NCBI RefSeq assembly: GCF_910592395.1 | Contig: NC_088312.1 | Coordinates: forward strand, 4,586,001-4,650,000 | Origin: Lineus longissimus | Taxonomy: Eukaryota; Nemertea; Pilidiophora; Heteronemertea; Lineidae | Length of the DNA stretch: 64,000 nt | Reading direction: 5' to 3' | Shown: positions 51,426 to 64,000 of the stretch, one piece after another | Layout of the letters: each line of letters opens with the position of its first letter | Position numbering within the stretch: position 1 is the stretch's first letter | Position numbers and translations under genes: made by a program | The notes under the pieces: model-generated | Database searches by the model: none | The model's input: the letters and a program-made list of their open reading frames with translations, nothing else | Told to the model about the DNA's origin: nothing

Positions 51426-53599
51426 GCAGTGGGAGTAAGCTACTATACATGTATGTCCAATATCCTCCTCTTCTATGAACTTCATGTACATCAGAACAAC
51501 CTTGAAAGGATGCATCCTAGTTCTGTTAAAAAATCAAATGGCATAGATGTGATTAGAAGAGTTATGGCGCAATATAGTGCCAAGATCCAGTTATAAAGAC
51601 AAAATGTATATAATTTGCTCCTCACCAATACAACAACACAGAGGCTGTACCAACATCCAAATTAGCCAGGACAGGGATGCAAAACAAATATAAAATATCT
51701 TCTGGATTCACCACACCTAGATTGATGTGACGCTATCCAATCTCCACCCCAGACACCTGCTGGTCTCGAGCCAGTATCATGGCATTTAAATTTGAAAACT
51801 TTAATCAAAAAGGTGCCAATCAGCAGATTTATCACATTAGTGCAAGTGTTGAAGATGTGAGTTCTCATTTAAATGCAAAACTGGGAATTAAACTGAATTC
51901 CTCATCAAAAGATTAAGATCTTACCAGTACTATCATGAAGATTCAAATTGAAAGGGTAATCACTGGAGACTTCAAGGACAGAGAGTGATAAATCAATTTA
52001 ACCGTTGACTCTCCACAGCACAGTTAGCTATATGTAAAAGTGATGTGACGAGCAACACTTAGTCGCCACAGAAGGAACTAGACTGAGCAATGATCCAACC
52101 TTTTTAGCATACATCCAGGTTGAAAAGAGGGCATTCTCCTTTTTTTCGTAGATTCAGATGTAAAGCTCCCAAGGTGCTTCCGAGCACTCTCAACAGCTGG
52201 GGAGAGCATAAGTATCATGCCACTGTCAGAGCAATCAGGTGCATGACAACCTACTTACAACATCTCCAGCACAGCAGGGAGCCAAGCGACTGTGGTATTG
52301 GCGGTTTCAGAACAGAGAGACATGACCAAAAATCAAAATTGCAGCCAACACCAACATCATCTTGGGGAATATTTGGAACCCAACATGGCAAAAAAGTGCA
52401 ACGTGTCAAAGCCACGCTGGTTTAACCATTCATTATGACACAATTATTACCCTGAAGTGAAAAATCTTCACACGCAGCATTTCTTCAAAAACTATTACCA
52501 TAAAATATCTCTTAAAAGCATCTACTGATCCGGAGCAAGTCAGATGGTGCAAAGATGCTGAAGAAGATGAAAAGACCCTTTGAGCTAGAGGGATGTGAAA
52601 ATGATCCTTAAAGAGAAAATGAGTAATGGGGCAAGAAATTGCATTCATCCATCACCTATGAATGAAGAGAGCAACTCAATTGACTGTCAATTTATCCGTA
52701 AAGCAACAACAATCTGCTAGTGTAATAAGCCGTACTCTATTTTCCTGATGTAATTTTAGATTTATCTTTTAAGCCATCCATATTAGAAGAATGATCTTGG
52801 CATCTTCAGTGAGTAGAACGATTGGCATAGATTAACCTTTTTGTGTGACATTTACAGTAGGTGAGTGCAATCACCAAGATACATCAAGGCAGAATTTATC
52901 AGCAGTACCATTTTATCCACAACTACAATGCACATGGATGATGCAAATCCTAAAAGCCAAAATGTACATGTTGTAGATGGTCTGCCAAGTATTGACCTCG
53001 ATATAGGTTAAGAAAGCTAGTACAGGGGGATTTAGAGGAAATCCTGTTTGGTGACCTAACAGGGTTCAAGACAGAGTCAGTTACAAGGAGGAAGTTTCTG
53101 CCTCAAATGAACATGAAGAACGGTCTTCATCAAGCAGTGAGCAGATCAGGGATGAAAGCACTTTCAATAATTTGAACGAGATCCACAGCAAAAAGCTGAG
53201 CCATTCTTTAGCAAGCCATTGATAAAACATGTTAAATTAGAGATTATCAACTTTGAAACTAGTTCATTCTATTTCATGTTTTTTAAACTTATTCCCTATG
53301 GAAGACTTTAAAATGTTAAATAGATAATTCTACGAAATGATGCTCAAATTCACATTAACTTGTTTTTTGATTTTTTGACTTATTGTCAAAATATGTAGAT
53401 GAGATGAATTCATAAACTTGCCAATAGCTCTCCCCAACTAACTACAAGCACTCTGTAATGGCAGCTTCAAGCCAGGATAAAAACACCAAGCAGCAACTAT
53501 TGGTTTCAAGAGAAGATGGTCCATCCTTCTGAAATACATTGAAGGGGAAAACTGCTAGACACACAGGGGAGGAAAACCGTGGTCAACTTTAACTAAGGT

Positions 53600-54130
53600 A
53601 ATTTCCAGTCCCTATGTCCTCAGTATACATTGCTGAGTGGCAAACGAATCTCATACCCTGCCTTATTTGGCAAACTTCAAAACAACTTTCAGTAATTGTT
53701 ATTTGTCCCCGTAATGACCCTTGCCTTGGACACAAATTAACCTCTTCAAGTCAATATAACTGCAGCATATGTTACAAAGTTGGCTGATTAGGCATGGAGT
53801 GAGATGATGATCGAGGTTGATTAGGCCGCTGTTCTGTCCATTGTTGGTCAATGTTCTACCAAACACTGTGGAGTGCGGTGCTGCACTGGTAAAAGGTGTC
53901 CGGCTCTCCATCCCAGCGTCTTGGGTACAAATCCTGATCTCCTCGTCTGGCACACTTCAAAACAAAGTTGGTTTTCATGCAGAAATTGTCATTTGTCTCC
54001 ATAATGACCCTACCCTTGAACACTAACATCTCAAAGTCAATATTATAACCGGAGCATATGCTACTAAGTTGGCTAATTAGGCATGGAGTAAGATGATGAT
54101 CAGGTATAAGATGTTGATTAGGCCAGCGAT
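53600..54130 (+). repeat. Two tandem copies of a tRNA-headed SINE-like unit
   Basis: Body copies at 53667-53830 and 53950-54127 share CTTCAAAACAA, ATTTGTC-CC-TAATGACCCT, AAGTCAATAT, GCATATG-TAC-AAGTTGGCT with ATTAGGCATGGAGT and AGATGATGATC. Between them, CACTGGTAAAAGGTG (53885-53899, A box-like) and GGGTACAAATCC (53923-53934, B box-like) form a tRNA-like head. A more decayed head (GGCAAACGAATCTCATACCC at 53639-53658) precedes the first body. The period is about 285 bp. Either a tandem duplication or two insertions of the same SINE. Confidence 0.7.
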
Positions 54131-54394
54131 GGCTGGACTGTTATAACAATGTTATTCTTGTCTGCACACAGGTGTTGCCAACCAAAGAAATCATTGAAAA
54201 TCCTGGTACCTGTTTTTTTACATTCATTAAGCACCATATCTTTTTCATTTCCCAACATCAGAAAACTCCTATTAACAACATGTTTAAATGTGTATCACTT
54301 CAAAGAGCCACCTGGCTCCCGAATGACAATGAAAAAGAGTTCCCATGTTTTCCTCATTGTTGCTGTCATATTGGCATCAAATGGGGGAAGGAGC

Positions 54395-54490
54395 TAGGTG
54401 GTCAGATTGGAGGACGTCTTTTGGGAACTTGTATGCAAGGTTAAGTGTCCGGGTTGTGTTTGATTCAGCTATAATTATAGTTCTTATACA
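54395..54490 (+). repeat. tRNA-like SINE, copy 2 (partner at 50465)
   Basis: GAGCTAGGTGGTCAGATTGG is followed by AGGACGTC, then GTTAAGTGTCCGGGTTGTGT and TTGATTCAGC. A box-like and B box-like stretches are spaced about as in a tRNA. It shares CCGG-GGTTGTGTTTGATTCAGC with copy 1 and keeps a better A box. Confidence 0.6.
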
Positions 54491-57400
54491 CTTTGAATTG
54501 TCTTAAGTACTATATCAGATAAGAGAGACCCTTGGAAACTTGGAATGACATGATCTTTGCCTAGATGGAGGAAAAACTGACTGTAATTCACACTAGAAAG
54601 CATGAGGGTGCCCTGTTCTTACCCAACTACAACATTTCCTTTTTCATTTATGAGGTTTTCCTTGTTCGAGATAAAAACAACTTTTGAATGTTAAGTAAAG
54701 TTTGACCTAAGTATAATTGATGTATGTAAAGATACATTGATATCACACACAAATAGAACTTGGTAGAACAATATTTCATTAATGATGGAATATTGATTCA
54801 TGTACACAAACTAGCTTGTACAAATATGAACTATGAAGAACATTGCAAACATTGGTATAACGATTAAAACGGATGCACAAATGTCTGCAGATATTTCATA
54901 GTGCATACATGTAGCTGTCTTAGGCTGCATATCCATCACATACATGTAGACTGATCCCTTTTTGTATTGTTTTTTCCTGTTCCGTTTTGGCTTTCATTTC
55001 AAAGAGTCTGGGATGCGATAGATAGCATTTACACAGTGCTTTTTAACTAAACTGGTCTCGACCCCGATCGAACAAGTACCGTGTAAATGATACTGATATG
55101 ACCTGACATTACATGACTGTAGTAACTGACAGTCTCGATCATATGGGCAGAGACCTGTATTCATCCACGACCGGAAGTGTGGCACAGTCACATAGAGCTT
55201 ATCAAAATGTCAAGTTGTGGTAAATACATGGCTGGGATGGACCAAAGTGGAATTAATTCTCAATCTGTGGTTGATTCTTAATGTACAGAGTCAGGCCATC
55301 ACAGAAATATGCTTTTTGATAATATATTTAAGAAAGTGTGGTCTCACTGGTCAGTTTAGAACTTGTACTTTGACAGGGCCATATCAATGCGCCAGTGACG
55401 TTTTGATGGATATGGTGTACGGAAATCATTTTTTCTCAGGCAATCGGTATTGGAATTTTTTAAAACTTTATTATGCTATTGGCAAAGGGTTCTTCTTGAC
55501 ACACATAAAATTTTGTGCAGATTGATTGGTCCAATGAGTACTTTTTTTACCAAAACCTATGCACAACAATGTACACGTAATGTACACATGTTTTAATAGA
55601 GGACTCTGGCCATATACATTGTATGAAATGCATTTCAATGTAATAAAAACCCTCTGGGACCTTACAGGTGATTTTGTTTGCACATTATTCAATAGAAAAC
55701 GGTTGCTGTTTACCACTTATCTGGTTTACCTTGTGCGATATGGGCATGCCTTACCGCGCGGCTAAGGAATAAAATAAGTGATATCCATCCGGGTTGTGGT
55801 AATTTTTCTGGCAATGTTCATTTATGAATGTAGAGCAAAGTAGGAGCCATGCAGAAGCAGTTTTTCTATCCCAGCCAACCCTTTACAGGGATTATAGGGG
55901 TTCCAATACACATGTTAAATGAAATTGATGCAAATATATACATATGCACATCTGCAGCCCAAGATTGAAGGATATGATTACTGTAAAAACCATTATTTTC
56001 ACGAGCCAAATATTTTTTCGCAACTTTTCCTGAATCAAATGGGGTATAGACCTATCAGCATCTTCAGCTGTTGCAATCGAACCTTCTGCACCATTCCAAT
56101 AGAAGAAGAATTGATTGAATAAGCCTTTTACTCCTATCAGCTCAATATTTTGACAACCAGCCCTGGCAGCTCAATTTCCGCTCTTGCTATAAAATCAATG
56201 TTGCCAGCCCGTATCGTTGATTGGCACATTTCCGAGCATGCTATTGCATCAACGTTTGTAATAACATGATTGTTCCAGCAAAAAACGGCTGGTTAAATCA
56301 ACATAAGGCTTTAACAAGAACATGTACTCTTGAAAAAAAGGGTTTTGACCTTTTGACTAACTTCAGGCTTTTTTAGATAACTATAGTCATTTAATGAGTT
56401 GTGGGCCGATGGTGTCACTTAAAATGAACATGTCTCGGTCTCAGGTACATGTTTAAGGAACGTATTGGGGTTCTAAATGATAACTTTAATGCTATTTAAT
56501 TTGAAATGTGTATCGTGTTTTTGTTACACCTACCATAAGCATTTATTTTACTGAGAATGACTGTAGCACACAATGACCTCAGTCAACACCGAGACGTGCA
56601 AATCTGACTGATTGAGTCTGTTCTTAGTCTTGAGTATTAGCTGTCCGTTTAGCTGGCAAGCTTGAAAGCTTTCTGAATCACTTGGTACACACGTGTCAGA
56701 TTCCAATACATAACATAGCGATATTGCTTACTCAATCATCTATTATTAATGCAACACCAATATCACTGGTTGTGTAAGAGTGGCTAGAAACTTCACCAAA
56801 CATCTCGGTTCATCAACTGTGCATTCAGTTGACCAAGCCATGCTCACACAGTGTAAAATTGATCGACATAACGCCTCCTCTTCTTCCTCTGGCAGACTTC
56901 TACTCCCAAAACTGTTGGAACACTCCATACACAAACTCAGAAGGAGTCACGTTTCGGTTCCAAAAACTTTTGAGAAACAACAAGAGTCAGAGTAAGGATT
57001 TGGTAATCACAAAACCTGAATATTTCATCAGTCTGTAAGGGATTGAGCTGCCTCAACTGACTGTCTGGGTTAAAATGACTGCCTTGGCCATGTTGGTGAG
57101 GTGAAGATTTGTGGCAGAATTCACTTTCTGGTAAACAGACATGACTGAAAGTACATGTATTATAAGCAGAAAAAAAGTTTAATCAGAACTTGACACAAAT
57201 TGGTCACAGAATTAGTGTTGACCCCTGACCAGTGGGTCTACTGGGTTAACAATGGCCGATGCATCAGAATACTTAAAATTTTTCTGAGAAGAAGAAACTT
57301 GCTGACAGTGTTAAACATCAGTATTTGTGCCAGCATGAGCTGTTGTACGCCCCATCAACATTATCCTCTGTTTTTAAGCCAATAACCTGAGTGCCACCAC

Positions 57401-60199
57401 CGCACCAGATCACTATATTAGAACCTGACCTATTCTTCACATCAATAGCCATTGTCATCCCGGAATATAAAATCGATGTGTCGATAGTGTTGGCTAAGTT
57501 TGAATCCGAAACTTTTCACAAATCTGTTGCCAATCAATATATCACAGTCGGTTCAAAGTGATCTTGATGAGTACACTTGAGAGCTGATGATTCAGATTCT
57601 GATGGTTCCAGAACATTCGATGGTTTGGTTGAAATAGTCTCTTGTTGTCCATCAACATAGACTCGATGGATGGTCTGTTGCATTTCCAGATTTGGAAGGG
57701 GTCGACAGTACACTCTGACACTACCGAGTTTCTGCCAGCTAAACATGAACTGTGAACTGCCAAAATTTCACACCTCTTTATCACTCCACTTCTTCAAAGA
57801 AATGAAGTTATCACAATTTTGGCAGATTATGCAATTTCTTTAGTTTTTCAAATCAAAACATATTTATGACAAATGCTGTCCTTAATAGAGAGGGGTCCTG
57901 ATTGAAGAGATTGAATTGAGTAATCACCGACTTGGGACCAAAGGCAGTGTCCTTTATAAAGAGCATTCTATTGTATACTGTGATTTCTGCAGTGATAATG
58001 AACGAGGCTATGGAAAAGCAGCCTCGATACTATATTATTTGATCTAGATCATCAATACTAAAATGCTCGGAATCGATAGTGGGCTAGAATTTCCCTCTCT
58101 TCAAAGAAACAAAAAAAAGAAATTGTATCGAACTATCCATTAGGTGGGCATAAGCCATCTTTTGAAACTAAACCCAACCTCTTTGTTGGCAACGTTGGAT
58201 GGAATTAATGACTTTAACTTTCATCTTTTTCTAGCAACATTGAAGATCATATGTCACAATAGTCAGTAAATAACAATGAAACCATTTGATTTTCTTATTT
58301 TTAGAACCAACAATCCATAATTGCTGCCGATATGAAACACTCTGATATATTTTCATGTGTATTCAACAACACTCACATCTTTTAACCATGTAGCCATGGC
58401 TATTATGTTCCCCTGGATCTTTATAGCCGGTTTGACATTTGGGATTAAATTTATCGCTGGTATTGTTTTCCTTTCTGAGAGGAATAATGCTCACGAAAGC
58501 ACAAATTAGACTAATTTGCATCAACTCATTCTCTGCGGAATGATATGCTAATGTTAACTCTTTCACATGCAAAATATCTCATTAAATGAAACACACATCT
58601 CGAGGAGGATACTACAAGCATTTGATCAAACTACACGTTAACACACTGATCTGCTTTTTCATTGAAGCAAAGATGCCTTTAATTTCAAAATAATAACTTA
58701 CAATGTTCGCTGGAAAATGCTGGAGGGTGCTGTCAAAAGACATGTCGAAGTTTTGCTTTGTAGTTTGATAATTAGGCAAGGCAAAGATGCAGTTGAAAGC
58801 AAGGTATTCAACATGTTTATATGTACAGGTACATGAAACAGCTGGCACATGTCCCTTCATTAAAGAAGTATACAAGTTGGGAGTTGAGCCAGGTTTAGTC
58901 TTACCATCACAAGAATACAGGACTTGCCGCTTTCATTCAAGGCCTGACGACGGTGCTCTCAAATATTCCTAAGAAATGTCATCACGCAATCACAACAAAG
59001 GAAAGAGGACTAATATTCTAATATTTTGTTAAAGCAAAGGATTGTGTCGTAAGACAGATTGCAAATATGAAATTACTCTGTGCATAGTCAACCACCGAAG
59101 TATCACTTCACAGAACATTCATGATGGAAGTCAGCCAGCCAAATTGAAATAGAATCGGGTCTCAATCAAATTTTCTCGTTATGGCTAGGCAAAGGGATGT
59201 TTTCAAGGAACAAATGCAAATATCCCGGAGGAGTCTCATCTCAGAATCACAACAGAGGCAAATGGAATAGGTGGTAATGGCATAGTCTGCAACCCTAACA
59301 TCATTATAAACACAATTGATTTATCCACATTTAGAAGCGAGCAAGACATCATCAGCTACAATAATGATTTTCCCCATTCCTTGGGGATACCACTGTATTA
59401 TTGGTTTCTTTGAAGGCGTTTGAGAGATTACACCAGTTTAGTGCTTTTTACCAAATGCGAAAATTATTTAGTAAGATTGGCTTGCGGCGGGATTACCAAT
59501 CATCTGTGGATAAAAAAGCGCCGTGAAAGGATAGGGATACCGTTAGGTTACTTTGAAATATAAAATACAGATTTCTTTATGAAATATTGTGGTGGACAGA
59601 AATGGTTCATAGGATACCTTCGGATCAGAAATCTTTCGGAGCTTCTTGCACATTCCCCGAAACTTGGCATTCATAGTGTTTGTATATACAACTGCATTGT
59701 CTGAATACATATTCAGCACATATCAACACAACTGAAAATTTTCAAATTCAAGTTCAATTTTTGAACTTTTGAACACACGAAACTGAAAGAACTGAAACTT
59801 TCTTACCTGTGTCTTTTACAATATTGTTTTTTACACCAACCTACCTTTAATAGCCCGAGTTACTCCTTTAGATTATCTGTCAAATCTGAAATGCAAAAGA
59901 TGGATATTGCAAAATGGTCAATAACTTGAATGAATTTCGTTATAGCATTTCATATTCTTTGATCGGAATTACAAATCATTGTTCATCTGTAGACCAATGA
60001 GATAATTTCCTCAACAAGATCAGAAGCAAGCATTCTAAATGATTTTCAAATCAATATACAATACAAACATTTTGTCAAATTTGCAAATTTGCAAATCGAC
60101 AGTATTCAGTGCCAGGTTTTAGAAAAAGTAATAAGGATTTCTCCAATCTGACATAGATGGGCTGTATTACACAAATTAATGGGTGTCAATTGGCAACAC

Positions 60200-60910
60200 T
60201 AGACCTTAGTATTCCTCCTACTCGCCAGTAGATACTCTATACATATCAGAAACCTATACAGCTATATCAGAGTCCTCACATGATAGAGAGCAGCTGTTAG
60301 GCAGATGTCATGATTGGTCCATTGTTCACCTACTACCAGGGAAGAGCCAAGTATATCATAGGATTCTCTATATTGGATTGCCCTTTATTCGCCTACATTT
60401 ACAATATTATGTGAGTGTACAAGTCGACTGAAAGCTCTTGGGACCTAGAATCCCTCCTACTCAACAGCAGACAGTCTATACTACCAGATGAAAAGTTTCC
60501 TACAACTCTATCAAAGTTCTCACCCGAAATAGAGCAGGTGTCAAAGTGATTCTTCTGGTTGCTCACCTAATTAGACACTGCTGACACACTGACAGCAGCA
60601 GCAACCAAGTGAGCACTCTACAAGTTCACTTTGTGCAGGGTAAGAACTTCCCCTCTTCTGTAGAACTGGCCCAGGGCTAGAACACTATGCTCATCAGATG
60701 ATGCCTTCAATTTAATAGTATTCGACCATAATATTATACATATCCTAACACGCAGCCACATAAAGTGAGCTGACATGAAAGACAGCAGCTGTCAGGTGGA
60801 TGCCACAGATTGCTTCCATATAATTAGATATCATGGCTGACACACTGCCAGAGAAAGCAACCAAGTGGGCATTCTACATGACAAGACAAGTCAATTTCAT
60901 GGTGAGAATT
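60200..60910 (+). repeat. Diverged tandem array, period about 240-255 bp
   Basis: Unit 1 and unit 2 share CCTCCTACTC then CAG-AGA and CTATA (60214 and 60453), followed by CTAT-A-AGT-CTCAC. A CATGA-AGA-AGCAGCTGT-AGG block occurs at 60278 and 60774. GCTGACACACTG then GCAACCAAGTG-GCA-TCTACA occurs at 60580 and 60836. Together these indicate about three units. An ORF with a start at 60833 lies inside the array and is not supported as a gene. Confidence 0.75.
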
Positions 60911-61070
60911 ACTCACTATGTCATGATCAGTTTTGTCATTGACAACTTTGATAACGATTTCCTGTCTAATTCTCCAATTCTCCAATTCTCACCAATGTCA
61001 ATATGCCCTTGGATTCTGTGAGGTATCCTTGCAGGCACAAATCCTAACTTCAGCACTTTTAAAGAACTCC

Positions 61071-61096
61071 TTGACCTGAATTTAATTTCAGGTCAA
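61071..61096. repeat. Perfect 10-bp inverted repeat around AGGTCA
   Basis: TTGACCTGAA (61071-61080) and TTCAGGTCAA (61087-61096) are perfect inverted arms with a six-base loop. Each arm contains the nuclear-receptor half-site AGGTCA, in everted orientation with a 12-base gap. That spacing is not one of the common receptor arrangements, so function is doubtful. Confidence 0.9.
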
Positions 61097-61478
61097 GTGA
61101 TTCAAAGTGCTTCAACCTGTAATCATAATCGCATGTGACAAAAATCGCTCATTTGCAGTGGTCATCGCAGATGCCAGAGACCAGAATTGGTGATCAACTA
61201 CCTGCAATCAACATGATCAATACTGTTTACCCTGCGCTTTAAGCCATCAAATCACATCGACGTTGGGTCCTTGTAAAAGCAGCCCATATTTCCTGGTGAT
61301 ATTGAAAAAAACAAGAACCTTGGTTGGTTTCCAGGATATGAAGCTTTGTTGGTCCGTGGCGACAAATGTTTTTGTTCAATCACAAAGTTTGCGGACCCAA
61401 TTAAGGAGATTTTATGTTGGACATTCTTTTCAGTATTGAGTGGATAGCAATGTTTAAGATGACGATAAAACATTATAA

Positions 61479-61523
61479 AATGGTCCAGCGACCATGTGCT
61501 CACCTCGGGTAATGTTAATGCAT
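61479..61523 (+). repeat. Dispersed repeat fragment, copy 2 (partner at 37886)
   Basis: AAATGGTCCAGCGACCATGT then GCTCACCTCGGGTAATGTTA and ATG matches 37886-37928 with two substitutions. Sequence on either side diverges at once. Confidence 0.75.
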
Positions 61524-61678
61524 GTCATTTGCAGTGGATATGGCGAGAACAGTTTGGTCATTAATGTCAATTTTGCGATCTTAGAGGAAGTGGTGTGGTA
61601 GTGCAGCTTTCTTTCCTGGGGGAGTTTATATCAATATCCCGTCACAAAACTCAGCTAAACTCTGAATGATGAAAAAAT

Positions 61679-61800
61679 GTAGATGTCCAAATATTTTTTT
61701 CATTTTTTTTCTGCTCAAAATGAACCAACATCATCCATCAGTCCCATAACTTTGACTTTGAAAATTTTCCAAATATTTTTTTCACTTTTTTTGCTTTCGA
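61679..61800 (+). mobile_element. AT-rich fold-back element, copy 4
   Basis: TGTCCAAATATTTTTTTCAT is followed by CTGCTCAAAATGAACCAACA with TCATCCATCAGTCCCATAAC, TTTGACTTTGAAAATTTTCC and a second AAATATTTTTTTCACTTTTT. It matches copy 3 over the left arm and core. The right arm is replaced by a second direct copy of the left-arm sequence. Confidence 0.75.
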
Positions 61801-64000
61801 TGATTTAGGGCAGGCCTGCTAAAAGATTTTTAAAATGTTCTTTTTTTCACATTTTCAGTTTTATTGGCAAGATTCTCTATCCTCTTCCGATTCCTGATAC
61901 AGTCATTTTGGGCAATCTCGACAACCCAAAAAAGACCATTCTCTCCCTGCCATAAATTTTTCTTTGCCTGGGTGCAACCTCCAGAGATACAGCGAATTCC
62001 AGTAAAAAGCAGGTGAATGCTCTCCTAATATGGTTTTGATCACTTGCTGATCAGCTGATTAGGAAGGAGCCATACCAATCATCGCATTTCCTGCCCTTTC
62101 TACCAAGTAGGACTTCATAACTGCTAGAGTGGTTTCCTTCAGCTGCGGTTATAAATTGGCTATATTCCTGTTGGGCTTGTTTAGGATCAGCTGGATATGG
62201 GGAGGAGGAGTGGTAAGGTGTATGCAAACATAACCTGTTCAGGAGACCATTTGCAAGCGTCTACTGGGATTAAGGGGAAGGGGAAGGGGCAGGGCCCGTC
62301 TTGCCATCCAGTTCCATTTTAGCGTATCTTAGCAGGACATGCTTTATGCCAACTTGCCCTCATCTGTAGTGAGGTTCTGTCATCATGTCTGAGGCAGAAA
62401 TCAATTATTTTTGATCGATGAGGTTCATCTCATACACTGTTTAAACTCATTGATATTCATTCCATAAATCTTTCTGGTTTATACGATACGGAAACAGCAG
62501 CTGATATTTGCAAAATACCTGCACCAAATCAGCCTTTTGAGCCGCATCCTGTCACTTGCTGATGCACCAAATATCAATCTCTATGCTTTGTAGCTGTGTC
62601 ATCCTGGGCCTGCAATCAACTGTGCCGTTCCATCTAAAACTGCTTTGCCGTGGTGTAATGCATTGAAGAAGTTGAATAATATCAGAAAGGTAGTGACATC
62701 ACCTTGTGCATGCAATCCAGCAATTATTGTAATAATAACCAGACACAGAAAAAGAGTTGGTTTGCATGCCAACAGCAATATACTCGCTCAAGGTAAAGGG
62801 CCATATTCCTGAGGAGGTAGACGTGTATTAAATTTGAATGTAATGACAAATGAGACAGAATAAAACTGCAACTGAAATCACAGATTTCTTCATCATCGGG
62901 CAGTGATGGTACAATGGAGAAGCCTAATGAGAGGCTGGGTTCAACTACCAACTGGGTTGAGTTCATTTGATATGCACTTTTTTTAGCTAATAATTCGTTT
63001 TTTGAAACTCCCAGGAAAAGTTCTGTTGAGACCTGAATTAATAATCCTGGACAGGATGATATGATAATGACAATGATGAAGTAATTTAAACTACTTTTTA
63101 TTTGTGGGATAAAATTTGCAGGATTTTCACAAGAGGAGGTACAATCTCGACTTTAAGGGGCGCAAAAACATTTTTATTCAATGATTTTATCATTGGGAAA
63201 GGCACTCATTTTTAAGAAATAAACGGACACTAAATCAGGAAAATAACATTTTCATGAAGATATAGGGAGGCAAAATTAACAATGTTTGGAGTAGGCATTA
63301 TTTCAAAAGCAAGCCTCTAAGCCCATTCTGTTGTGTTGTGTGGCGATGGCGGGTTTATCCGTTACTTAGGCGACTGGAATTCTATCAGTTGTGTGCAAAG
63401 GAACAGTGCTTTTAAGCAATAGCAACAAAATGAACAAGACAGATGCACTATACAGGTACTACAGAAAATGGCTATGTCATTGACCACAGCCCTTATCACA
63501 CCTACTCGACTTTCAAATCACGAATAGCACGAGTCATATCAGCCGCTGTCTCATCGACATGCCATATGCCAAAATGAAGGAAGGAAATCCCGTCATTATC
63601 AGCATTAACAATCCTATCAAACCTTACATTGTACACAAGCAATGACAGAAAGCTGATCTATGACACGATCGCAGCATACGGCAATGGCAACGGACCAGGG
63701 AAAATGTTCGCAAATTTTATGTCTTTTTGATAAACATATTCTATTTACCACCAGGTGGTGACCATCAGTAATGTCACACTCATTTTTAATGTTACAGGAC
63801 TTTGTCATGGTGCAAATTTCTTTCTAAGACCGTTTTAAACCCTTTCTTTTCGAGAAAAAGGCAGGGAATTTTCACACATGAATAAATGATATACCAGTTT
63901 ACAAACTATCAATGATAAACTATATGATGGGCACACAATTTCTTTTAGTCTTCATAAATGAATGGTCTTGTAACTTATTGCATACATTCAAGCATTACAG

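Larger units (their letters stand above)
24472..64000. other. Upstream intron or intergenic DNA without firm exons
   Basis: By orientation this lies upstream of exon A, so it should hold the leader intron, leader exon and promoter of the same gene, then possibly intergenic DNA. No convincing coding exon is seen on either strand. The longest open frames (up to 129 codons at 28325-28714, minus) have composition typical of chance ORFs. What can be recognised is repeats and mobile-element debris, listed separately. The stretches between those entries show nothing specific to the eye, and the promoter was not located. Confidence 0.5.

Noticed and set aside
1-64000. CRISPR arrays, bacterial operons, phage modules, intact tRNA or rRNA genes
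   Set aside because: I looked for regularly spaced identical repeats, ribosome-binding sites with long ORFs and intact cloverleaf genes and saw none. The tRNA-like sequences present have broken stems.

Overview
This looks like a window from an animal nuclear genome, probably a marine invertebrate. There is no dense ORF packing and no operons. Coding sequence occurs as exons bounded by GT/AG splice sites, and introns are very long. The rest is AT-rich and full of tRNA-derived SINE-like sequences, MITE-like fold-back elements, a decayed non-LTR reverse transcriptase, diverged local duplications and simple repeats. The taxonomic call is inference; no gene in the window fixes the phylum.

One gene is well supported, on the minus strand, and it appears to enter from the right and leave through the left edge. 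Exon A (24471-24288) has a strong acceptor, an in-frame stop upstream of its ATG, 52 codons of acidic N-terminal protein and a CAG|GTAGAT donor in phase 2. Exon B (4093-3233) encodes about 286 residues of serine-rich, apparently disordered protein with repeated RxxSxD sites and repeated IPKLC modules. It ends in a textbook GTGAGT donor, also in phase 2. The donor of A and the acceptor of B are phase-compatible across an intron of about 20.2 kb. The later, catalytic or otherwise diagnostic exons are not visible, so the product cannot be named securely. An invertebrate diacylglycerol kinase theta-type N-terminus is my best but unproven guess.

Layout. 1-3232 is the next intron of this gene and holds a roughly 410-bp nested inverted-repeat element (1587-1998). 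3233-4093 is exon B. 4094-24287 is the long intron, with a dead non-LTR retrotransposon fragment (7708-8112), several tandem duplications, homopolymer G tracts and two copies of an AT-rich fold-back family. 24288-24471 is exon A. From 24472 to the right edge I see no firm coding exon. That part holds further copies of the fold-back family, tRNA-like SINE heads at 27.7, 43.2, 50.5, 53.6-54.1 and 54.4 kb, a possible Ty3/gypsy integrase relic near 38.6 kb, and tandem repeats at 30.1-30.7, 33.4-33.7, 51.2-51.4 and 60.2-60.9 kb. The palindrome TACATGTA occurs at least 14 times in the window.
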